From positions 1,116,001 to 1,180,000 of the forward strand of contig CP087214.1 in assembly GCA_020912385.1 (NCBI GenBank): a stretch of DNA of 64,000 nt. Direction: 5' to 3'. Each line of letters starts with the position of its first letter. The stretch's first letter is position 1. The stretch comes from Neofusicoccum parvum. Taxonomy: Eukaryota; Ascomycota; Dothideomycetes; Botryosphaeriales; Botryosphaeriaceae. The position numbers and the translations under genes were made by a program. The notes under the pieces are model-generated. The model made no database searches. It worked only from the letters and a program-made list of their open reading frames with translations, and was not told the origin of the DNA. Below are positions 55,089-64,000 of the stretch, piece after piece.

Positions 55089-57119
55089 GTTGGCGAGGCC
55101 TGGGGCGGCCGGACGGCGTCGTTGTGTAGCAGCTATACAGCGCAGGCGGCGGTGCAGGAGATATACATTAAAGGCTGGGGGCACAGGAACGGACGAGAGG
55201 ACAGGAGCGAGGGCAATGGGTTGGGTTGTACAGAATGCGGGACAGCTGCAGCTGCCGGGATGGCATGGCTCCCAACGGCTGACGCTTGCGAACCCTTCGA
55301 GAGCCGCCTGACGTAGGCGTTACCGCGGACCGTGGCTCGAGTTGATCACCCCGATCCGCGTGCCCGCCAGCAGCGCTCGCGCCTTAATATAATGCACCCC
55401 TGCGCCCATCTGCACGCTGCAGCGCCGGCCGGGCCCTGCGCCGCCGACTCCAGCTGCTCGGGGCGCTGTCGCGGGCAGCAGCGCGCTGTCGCAGATGCTG
55501 CGCTGGCCATGACGGCATCAGGAGCAGCGCCGCCTGCAGCGATCACCCCGGCAGCGGCGGGAGCGCAGATGCGTCAGGCCCAGCTGACATGGCCTCCATC
55601 AGCCAGCCGGCGCGCCCAAACCTCCGTGCCTCGCTTCGCCGCCCAGCGCGCGCCGCCCAGCAGGGTCCGCAGAAGGGCCGTGCCATCCTTTTTCTGCAAA
55701 GCCGAGAGTTGCCCATCACCACCTGCGCGGATCAGGCTGCAAGAATTTTCTGCGCGCGTTCGAGAACACCGGCGCGGCCGTGACGGCCAGTGCCTCGAAA
55801 AATCAAATCCCCATGCGCCGTGTGAGCCGAACCTTATCCCGGAACACCCGTGAGGCTGCCAAAAAGCAACCGCAGCCAAGCAGCGCAGCGAGCGCGTGCG
55901 GTCTGCTCATGCAGCGCAGCCGAGCGCCTCGACGGAGCTGAAACGCGTCCGAAATGCGGCAGTGGCGGGCTAATATGAGGGCGGTCCGGAGCGCACACGT
56001 ATCTGCGGGATTGAAGGGTGGAAATTGAGCAAACAAAAAGCAACCCCCGTCGCGCCCTGCCATTGGTCCGCGCTGTATATCTTCCCCTGCCGCGCCGTCG
56101 ACATGAACACCCCCTTCGTCGGCCGATGGACCGACGGCCTCCCCTCCTTTCTCGCCCTCTGGGGACGCACAGGAGAGCCACCGAGAAAGCCACCTTGGCC
56201 CACCGCACATGTCAGGCGCCCGAGACCGCCCGTCTACTGAAACCGCAGTCATGTACTTACGTGTACAGAGAATGGCGGTGCTCTCGGCTGCGGAGAGAAT
56301 CCGGGGGAACCTCAAGTCCAGACTGCGAGTCAAGGTGTCTCCTCCATCTTGGCCACCGTGAGCCGGCCCCGGGCGTTGCGGAGAGCGGCGCGCAGCCGAA
56401 GCCACCTTGGACCGGAGCCCGAGCCCACGGTACGACCCCAGTGCTGAGGCGGACGGGCGGCGGCATGCGTTTGCGTGTTTTGTTGGTGAAGTGCCTCCAA
56501 GGAGACAGAAAGCCCAGAGCATGACGTCCCGGCAGCGCCGTCTGCCCCATCTGGCCTCATCGCAAGCTCGCGAGAAATTACACTGCAAGTCAAGAGATTG
56601 AGCCGCCAAGTAGAGCCTATTCTCGTATTGTGAGTAAGACCTGTATACCAGCGCGTCAGTGTAGCGCTCTCCGCCACAGCATCCCGGGGCTGCGGTCGCC
56701 GCGGCGACTCATGCATGCATCCAGGGGCCGATATGCTTTCGCCGTTGCCGTTGACGGAGCGACTGCAACGTTTCCGTTTGCGCTGCGAAGCGCTTCACCT
56801 CTCTGCTTCGTCTCTCGCTTATGCTCAACAGGGTTCCGTCGAGACAACCGAGCGGGATCTTGTAGGGATTCGCAGATGTCGCCCAGATGGCTCGCGCGGC
56901 TCGAGATGAAGCTGATCACTCGAGAGCGGCGGATGGCGCGGATGCCTCACTTGCACAGGGGGTTCACTGCGCGAAGCCGGGCAGCACCATCCCGCCGTAG
57001 GCCACTGAGCCCGTCGTTTTCCAGCGTCTTCCAGCCCTTCGCCTCCTCTTCCTCGTCCTCATCCTCTGCAGCAACCCTGCGCCGATCACTCCTGCGGCCC
57101 AGCGGCCGAGGCCCTCACC
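55089..57119. other. Divergent intergenic region: SYLF gene and zinc-finger gene
   Basis: 2.0 kb between head-to-head genes, GC-rich, with no supportable ORF. It must hold both promoters. A pyrimidine-rich, Ser-codon-like stretch (cctcctcttcctcgtcctcatcctctgc) immediately precedes the zinc-finger ATG and is likely 5' UTR. Confidence 0.5.
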
Positions 57120-57911
57120 ATGTCAGTTCTAAGCTTCCGCACCAAGGACACCGCGCTCATCAAATGCCACAGGGACTACTGCGACTCCTGTGAAAGATGG
57201 TTCCGCAACATCCGCGCTCACTACACACATTCCTCAAAGCATGTCTACTGCGAACGTTGCAACCGCAATTTCGTCTCTGTCGATGCCCGTCAGATGCACT
57301 GGGATAACTCGTGTGCCCACAACCTTTGCGACGAGTGTGGCTTTGACGGCGAGGATTGGGACGAACTGGAGGACCATTTCCGGGAGCAGGGCTGCTACCC
57401 GTACACCTGCCATGGCTGCAACACGTGGTTCCGCAGCTACCCTTCTTACAGCCAACACACGGAGGCCGTCGTCGCGTGTCCCACATGCGACAAGCACTGC
57501 GTCAACCAGAACAACCTCGACCAGCACATGATCAGCCACGCCGTTGCCAAGCTCGAGTGTTGGGGCTGCTATCGGAAGTTCATCTACCTGTCTCACATGG
57601 TACTCCACCTGGAGTCCGGAACCTGCCCTTCCGGCTGCCGCCTCCACGACATCAACTACACGCTGATGGGTCAGTGCAACAATCTGCGCCGCTTCGTCAG
57701 CCCGGACTATGTTCAGGATTTCCGGCACGGCATCGACATCCAGAAAGTCTACGGTCGGGCGTTCCCATTCGAATGTAAGGGATGCGGCGACGTCTTCCGC
57801 CTGCTCAGTGGACTCTGCCAGCACATGGAGAACAGCAACACCTGCGATCAGCACATCTCGAGCGTGTCTTTCCGGTCGTTACAGAACAAGTTCGAACGGA
57901 AGTTCCTCTAG
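57120..57911 (+). CDS. C2H2-type zinc-finger protein, fungal, uncharacterised
   Basis: Single exon, 263 aa, almost entirely made of six or more irregular Cys/His fingers: CDSCERWFRNIRAHYTHSSKH, YCERCNRNFVSVDARQMHW, LCDECGFDGEDWDELEDHF, TCHGCNTWFRSYPSYSQHT, ACPTCDKHCVNQNNLDQHMISH, ECWGCYRKFIYLSHMVLHLESG and FECKGCGDVFRLLSGLCQHME. Several keep the CX2C half but have one or no canonical His pair. The CX2CxxxF...LxxH pattern recalls the CxxC-rich C2H2 proteins common in ascomycetes. Such proteins may bind DNA, RNA or protein, and no specific role can be assigned. The start codon is the first ATG (MSVLSFRTKD). Confidence 0.85.
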   Translation: MSVLSFRTKDTALIKCHRDYCDSCERWFRNIRAHYTHSSKHVYCERCNRNFVSVDARQMHWDNSCAHNLCDECGFDGEDWDELEDHFREQGCYPYTCHGCNTWFRSYPSYSQHTEAVVACPTCDKHCVNQNNLDQHMISHAVAKLECWGCYRKFIYLSHMVLHLESGTCPSGCRLHDINYTLMGQCNNLRRFVSPDYVQDFRHGIDIQKVYGRAFPFECKGCGDVFRLLSGLCQHMENSNTCDQHISSVSFRSLQNKFERKFL

Positions 57912-60900
57912 GCTTCTTCCATTCGACTTCTTTCACAGTTGAAGCGTCGGATAATGAACAACGCGGTCATTGTCCAGCACAGTCTTTCAGTTTAGTACCC
58001 ACGTCCGCTCAAACCAACCAAGGGTTTGCACATCAGAGTTTTTTGGTACCCCCGACCAGCCATCGTGTGATGACAAGGCGCAAAAGGCGTAATCTGTAGA
58101 GCAAGGTTCTACATGGCGTTTACGTGCTTGCAGAGGAAGACTGCAAGCTTTTTCCATAAATCAAACTATTTTCTTCATCAGATCTCTTACTTTGCTATTT
58201 TTCACGTGTCCTTTCCTCGATCTTGCTCCAGATCTTACACAAAATTCTCCTTCTAGCCATTTCCCATTTCCATTCTCATTCCTATTGGCAATGGTATGCA
58301 GCATGCCGTGGACCGGAATGCCAGTGCCGCTCTTCAGTGAAGCTGTCTGAAATGGCATTGTGCGGCGCAGCTTTCCGCATTTCACATTACTGAATGTCCG
58401 AAACTAACCGCGGCAAACCCCCTTGACGGATATAGTCTTGTGAGTGTTAGGTATACTTCATCCCCTCTCACTCTTTTCTCACTGCCGCGCTGATGCAAAC
58501 GATACCACAGTGGAGCACTGAGACAGCCAGAGATACTTCAAGGCCCTCGTTCATGGTCCCCAACTCGGCCTTGGAAATTTCAAATCATGCGCACAGTGGC
58601 AACAGTTTACCGCTTCCAAAGTGTGCTCTGTCGGATACTTTGTTAACGAAGATACACACGCTACGGTATATAGAGCGCAAAAGCGGATGCATTGCTATGG
58701 GCGGTTAATGTGTAGAGCATCCGACAGGCCAAACCACACCACCAAGACCTTACCCAAGGGCCCTGTGATCTTTCGGTCTTCCAAAAGGGTTATCAGCGCC
58801 TTGAGAGCGTTCACAGGTTCAAATCTTCCATTCGGAAATGCGGACGGACTTGGGGTGTTGGCTACCTTATGTGGAATTTCGGGCTTTTCCCCACTGGGTG
58901 TCTAGCTTGCACTTGTCCCTCTCGGATGAGAATACTCTCCACGTCTGTATGGATGCTTTAACTCCCCCATGAGGGGTACGTTCAGGTGGAAGGTATGGCC
59001 TAAAGTTAAGAAACAGAGATACTCGACACAATGACTATTCCCAGCCTGGCTTTGGACGGACATGACAGAATTGGAACTCGCTTCATCTGTAGGCTCGCCT
59101 GGTTTCGAGAGACTGCCGATCGACGTATATCGCGACGAATTGGCTCCGGGAGCTACGACGGAGTGCCGAAGCTGCTCTACTCCAAGGAATTCCAACATTT
59201 TACCAGGCACACGGCCGCAAGGCCTTCAAGCATACTGAAAGAGTCCGGCTCCGGGTGTATTCTTCAGATGGTCTTGTGTCCCACGGACATAGTTATTCCC
59301 TCCCGTCTTCCCAGCGAGATATATGGGAAGATGGTATTCCCTCATCGTACGCCAATAAGACACCTACAATGTCTCGAGCAGTTTTGGCGTGAGCCAGAGT
59401 CAGATACGCCCAGTCTGCCACAAGCTTCAGCAAGCCAGCCTTGATGTGAATGCAGTGGGGTTTACAGCAGGTAATCATCCACAGTCTACATGCTGGCAGT
59501 ACATATCTAGAAAGGAAGCTTTCTGATGCCGATCTCTCCTCCTGTGAATCGTGATTCGCTTGTCGATTTCCTTGAGCGTTAGCTCACGTCAGCGACCGAG
59601 AAATTTGAAATCGTAGACGTTTCTCTCAAAGAATTACGTGATGCTTATGCTCTCACTCGACATCAGTGGTCTCGTTTTGCATATCTTATACAAATACTCT
59701 GTTACCGGGAACGCATAGTTTGTATGCTCTATGGAAGTCCGGTTTTTTATCTGAATGGATCCTCCACCTCTTGCGCCGCTGATGGGCGGGTATTCGAAGC
59801 TCAGCCAGCCAGACATGATCATATTAATAGAAACGAAAACGTACGGTCGAATGGAAAAAGCACCAACCAATGATCATGAGCCTTATCTGTATATCCACAG
59901 AGACTGATTACTTCAGAGATGTCATGTATACCGGTCCTCAATGGGTCTGTTGTCCTCTTTCTTCCCAGCAGTATAAAGCTTTGTCATGGAGTAAGCAGCT
60001 TCCCATGCTAGAAGATAGATTGGCACCTATCGATGGAAAATAGGATATTTTCTCCAACCATGCACGCACCTCACATGACCAAGCCGTAAGCTTAACCTAG
60101 GAATAAAAAATACCTAACAGACAGCCTTACGATTTTAACTTTCGAGCCCTACAAGATTTGAAGCATTCCTGACACAGCCCCGAACCAATCTTATCTCACA
60201 CGGTACGGAAATCTTCCTCTTCTCCGCTCTGCATCTCCCGAGTGTGAAGCCTCCGACAGACGGGAAGGGAGCGGGCCGGTTCGGAGCAGCCCTACGAGCA
60301 TGAGACAGATACCGATTGGGCGTTGAAGATTTGAAGCTGCCGCGGCGTCTGAGATTGATGAGGCGTCATCCACACATACATGTTCCGCTGAGTTTACAGT
60401 TTTCCTGGAACTCACTTCACCAGTAAAAATTCCGAGGAGACAGAGCAGTGTCCGTGATTCCCTTCCGGTTTCACAGAGCTCAGGGTAGGGATTGGCGAAC
60501 GCGTATAGCATGAAGAACGATAAGAAAATATTGCTCCCGCTACTGTTTTTTGGCCGTGCATTGCACTTTTGATGGATGAATTGGCTTTGATATCTCAAAC
60601 ATCTCCTGTAGGCGACACAGTCAGCTGCCAGCGGCCGAGCTTTTGGTAAGCGTTTCAGTGTATCGAAATAGGAACAGTGAAAGGAAACGAGGGCAAAAGA
60701 TAGCCCACCTGCCAGGCAAACCAGCATTGGAGAACAGTCAAATGAGGCGTCGACGGAAAAAGACACGGCGGAAGGAAGAGTCGATAACTCCACTCCTTCA
60801 GTTAATATACGTATAAGCTAAAGAGTCAAACATACAGCGATATCCTTTGCCGTATCTCGCATCTAAACTGCGAAGTCAAGTTTCAACAAACCAAGACTCG

Positions 60901-61559
60901 CTTCCTCGCTTACATCTGGGAGGGCTTGGTGAAAGGAAGTGGTGGACAGAACGGGAAAGCTCCGCGAGAACAACGAAAGGACGGAAAAAGAAGTATAAAA
61001 GTTTAATTGGTGTAGGTCTAGATCGCTGCATTTTCTTGTTGCCTTCTTGCTCTTATGTTTCCCTTAGCTACTTCAGCATAGCCCATAATCTCGAGAACTA
61101 TGCGTTTCAGGATGACAGATTCACGATTAATACAGTCATGCTAAGTGGCCATACATAGTACTGATAAGAAGCGAAGAAGCTAGTGCTACAATTGAGTGGA
61201 TTACTGGCGGTAGATAATCTTGCGGTCATGCTACCAATGCCGAGATACTACTAGCGTACAAGGTGGTGTGTGCGGTCTATGTTGTTGTCAAACACATCGG
61301 GTGTCAAAAAGAAAAAAGCCACCGGCAATCCCATTATCCCCATCATGCTAGCCCTTCTCTGCCCAGATTTTCCCAGCTGCGGGGATTCTCGTCAAGGGTA
61401 TCAAAATCGTAAATCATCCGCAATGCCATGATGGAGAAATGAAAAGTGGAAAAAGCAAAGAAAACGCCAGAGCGAATGACCGAATCGCTTCAAGCAAGAC
61501 CAATATGCACACCAAAAGTTCCTCCACATATTACCAATTTATCTGGAAACCCTGCTCTT
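57912..61559. other. 3.6-kb AT-richer gene-free stretch
   Basis: Lower GC than the rest of the window. The first few hundred bases are the zinc-finger 3' UTR; the last hundred or so the 3' UTR of the Gly/Ser-rich membrane protein. Open frames at 59031-59444 (plus) and 60191-60793 (minus) have no family resemblance. No transposase, reverse transcriptase, terminal repeats or tRNA was found. It could be a decayed repeat, but I cannot show this. Confidence 0.5.
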
Positions 61560-62479
61560 TTACAAAAAGCAAACGGCGTAGACGACGAGCATGACGAATG
61601 CCCACCAACCGCCAAATTTCGTCACCATGGGGGCGGCAGAGTCATCGGAGCCACCGGACGCGGTGGTGCCATTGGGGAGGACGCCGTTTATGACGAGGGT
61701 ATCGGTGCCGTTGACGCGGGCAACGGTGACAAGACTCTTGTTCAGGCCATCATAGCTACCGTTGCCGACCAGACTGCTGTAGTACGCGGTGTCGTTGTTG
61801 TCATCGCAGCCGCAGACGGAGGATCTCGAGCAGTAGCAATCGACGGGGAGCGTAGTGTTGGTGCCGTTGTTGTTGGGGTCTGACTGGTTGCGGAAGCTGT
61901 ACGGGTGCGTGTAATGATAGCCGTACGCGCCGGCGCTGGAGGCAAACCAGAAGACGGGCAGGAATGTGAGCGCGGCAAGAGGGAAGAACAGAGGCGAGAT
62001 TCCACGCGGAGAGGCGCGGCCGGCGGTGTAGGGAACGGACGAGCCACCGCCGTAATAAGCACCGCCGCCGTACGCGGGACGGACGCCGGAGCCTGACGAA
62101 GTGCGGCCGCCGGCATTGGAAGAGCTGGATGTACGGCCGGAGGAAGAGCTACTGCTACTTCCACTGCTACTGCGACCTGTGCACGCTGTCAGCACTGACG
62201 GTTTCTTTGCGATGCGCCGGCTGGGGCTGCTTGGCAAGGGGGCCCAAACTCACCACCACTGCTGCTTCCACTGCTGCTGCTGGATCCGCTGCTGCGTCCT
62301 CCGCCGCCCTTGCGCTTCTCGAGAGCCTTGGAGTCGAATAGCGCTGCGGCGCGCGCTTCGATGTTCGTGATGTCATCGACAGCCCTCACGGCGACAGCGC
62401 TCACGTCGCGCGGAAGCGACAGCGCCGACACGGCGGAGGCGCCGGCCAGGACAGCGACGGATGTGTGGAGAATCCTCAT
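61560..62479 (-). CDS. Secreted Gly/Ser-rich, membrane-associated protein, uncharacterised
   Basis: Two exons (62479-62254 and 62176-61560) give 280 aa. A signal peptide (MRILHTSVAVLAGASAVSALS) is followed by about 35 residues, then a long Ser/Gly/Arg-rich low-complexity stretch spanning the intron (RSSGSSSSSG and repeats) and GGGAYYGGGSS. A hydrophobic segment (ISPLFFPLAALTFLPVFWFASSAGAYGY) probably crosses a membrane. An N-glycosylation-rich luminal or extracellular part with a Cys motif (CYCSRSSVCGCDDN) follows, then VARVNGTDTLVINGVLPNGTTA. The C-terminus (WWAFVMLVVYAVCFL) is hydrophobic and could be a second membrane helix or GPI signal. From memory this Cys motif plus NG(T)LPNGTTA pattern recurs in ascomycete proteins of unknown function. 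Located at the cell surface or secretory pathway by inference. Confidence 0.82.
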
Positions 62480-64000
62480 GCTGGTGCGCAGATGGAGTGC
62501 GTGCGATGGATGCGGGTGAGGATGGCGGCGGAGAGAGGCGTATATCTGGTGACACGACTGCTTGCGGGGTTGGCGGGCAGAAACAGGTGCTGTCGGAGCT
62601 GTGCGACAGGCAAATGGACCACGTCACAGCGCAGCGCTGGATTATAAGCAGAGCGGCTAAGTCGGGCGGGAAAAGAAGGCGTGGGCGATGGAGTCGTGAG
62701 GAGCGGGCGACTGCGACGGCGACCCAGTTGTCGAGCGGGCCAAGGCTGACGGGCGCAGGCTGAGTGTGCTGTGAGTGGGCCGCAGCCGCATCGGTGAGCA
62801 GCCGTGAGGTCACAGCACCTGCAAAGCCTCTTCCTGCGGCCGCCGGGCCATAGGGCTAAACCCCAAGCGGCAGCTCATTGGCCCGGCGGCTGCTTGGCCC
62901 GTGGCTGTGGAGCGCGTGTGGAGATGGCCAACTCTAATCCGATCTTTATTCTCGTCGCGCCGTGGCGCGTGCGGAGCGCAGCGAGCGGAGGGCGGAGTCC
63001 GCCTGGTGCTGGCGCCGCCGCACATGTGCCCTGCCGCCTGGGACAGCGGCCCTTGCAGCTCCGCCAGGAACAGGACGGCCTGGCCGTAAGGCTGCGCAGC
63101 GGGTGTCTCTCACCGTCACCGTCTGTGGTTTCAGCGCGGCGGTGCTCCACCCTCTGCTGCCTGGCCGCTGTCTGCCTGAAACGGGGCTGCCCCCAGCACT
63201 CCACTGCCTCAGGATCATCCCACCATCCGCCGGTTTATCTGCGAACGACCTGCCCATGCCCGCCGTATCCCTTCATCAGCGGCGGGAAACATCGAATCTT
63301 GCGCCTGGCCAATGGGCCTCTGCGGTTCGTCCAGCCGTCGAAATCGCCGCAATCGGACCCTGAGGCCCGCACATGGCTCAGGAAGATGCTTGACAGCGCT
63401 CCCTGACTCGCGCTGCGCCCCCACCCAGCGCCGCGCGGGAACCGAAGCATTGCACGACCGCTCTTAGCTATCCATGGCGGTCGCCGCGCTAACCTGCCCG
63501 CCGCCCGCACAGAAGGGTGACCAGACAGCGAGGGGAGGAGGTGCCTCACCGGCGCAGGGGCACTGCTGGCCTGCCGGCCATTTGGAAGGCCTCCCTCGCC
63601 AGCCGTTGCCGATCCAGGCATCTCCTCCCCCAGCGGCCAATCCAGCAGCGCGGCAAGCCGATGATCACTCTATCTCAAAAAGGGCCCCCAGGACGCCATG
63701 ATCGGCGCCCTCGCCACGACCGCAGCCATTGGCGCAACCAACATTCCCACAGCCTCTGCGAGACGAGCGAGCGAGCGGCCACCCGTCGACCAGGAAGGAA
63801 CGAGTGGCAATGCACCGAGTACCAGAGCGACGCAGACGGGCCTCTTTCCCTGGAATCCGCGCCCTACCGCATCTGCCGGGCCTAGATATCGCGGGCCGCA
63901 AGGGAACAGCGACGATCGCAGGCGGAGGGAAAAGAGCCGCCCACCTCGTGCGCCGGGACGTCATTGCTTGCCGGCTAGCACCAAACCAGCCCTAGCACAG
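62480..64000. other. GC-rich right end, nothing coding recognised
   Basis: 1.5 kb: promoter side of the membrane-protein gene, then GC-rich DNA to the window edge. Open frames such as 62804-63406 are composition artefacts. Four CCAAT/ATTGG words occur between 62877 and 63732, which is not beyond chance. Confidence 0.45.

Noticed and set aside
58816..58825. ggttcaaatc, a good match to a tRNA B box
   Set aside because: Flanking bases do not form a T-stem, and no matching A box or acceptor stem is present.
60191..60793. 200-codon minus-strand frame in the AT-richer island
   Set aside because: Moderately plausible composition, but no domain, signal peptide continuity or homologue that I recognise. 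Left as unassigned.
62877..63732. Four CCAAT/ATTGG words as a promoter cluster for a gene to the right
   Set aside because: About two are expected by chance in this length on both strands; no TATA box or start codon context supports it.

Overview
The window is nuclear chromosomal DNA from a filamentous ascomycete (Pezizomycotina). Most genes have short introns (roughly 50-130 nt) with GTAAGT-like donors, CTAAC/CTGAC-type branch sites and CAG/TAG acceptors. The gene families are fungal: GH64 glucanase, CE5 cutinase, EsdC-like CBM48 protein, INO4-type bHLH factor, Sfr1/Mei5, COP9-type CSN12 and a fungal UNC-13 homologue. I cannot name the genus. Coding regions are GC-rich, and several intergenic tracts are also GC-rich, which produces many long spurious ORFs. 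Nineteen protein genes are supported, 14 of them on the minus strand. All exon joins below were worked out by hand, and each model stays in frame (total length divisible by three).

Left third (1-24 kb): the 3' end of an adenosine deaminase-related (ADGF type) gene; a small secreted protein; a CSN12/Thp1-like PCI protein divergent from ribosomal protein eL20; a peroxisomal (C-terminal SKL) enoyl-CoA isomerase/hydratase; a 2.1 kb gene-poor stretch with a nested inverted repeat; a GH64 beta-1,3-glucanase without a visible signal peptide; a HhH-GPD-like protein; a large MUN+C2 (UNC-13-like) protein divergent from an INO4-like bHLH factor; and an ELL-type transcription elongation factor.

Middle (24-45 kb): long gene-free GC-rich tracts surround a secreted CE5 cutinase/acetylxylan esterase. 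Then come a UBE2C-type E2 enzyme, a 1387-residue multidomain protein (sterol-glucosyltransferase module + VPS13/ATG2-like C-terminal module + up to six ubiquitin-interacting motifs), an APC-family permease divergent from an Sfr1/Mei5 recombination mediator, and an EsdC-like glycogen-binding protein.

Right third (45-64 kb): very gene-poor. It holds an 89-residue Cys/His-rich protein standing alone between 5.2 kb and 2.5 kb of apparently non-coding DNA, a SYLF (Ysc84-like) actin-regulator protein without an SH3 domain, a degenerate C2H2 zinc-finger protein, 3.6 kb of AT-richer DNA with nothing recognisable, and a secreted Gly/Ser-rich membrane protein.

There is no biosynthetic gene cluster, intact transposon, CRISPR array or rRNA/tRNA gene that I can support. 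The genes are mostly housekeeping or secreted functions and do not form one pathway. The strongest candidates for new biology are the glycosyltransferase-VPS13-UIM fusion, the small Cys/His protein, and a stop-free 90-nt intron in the UNC-13-like gene.
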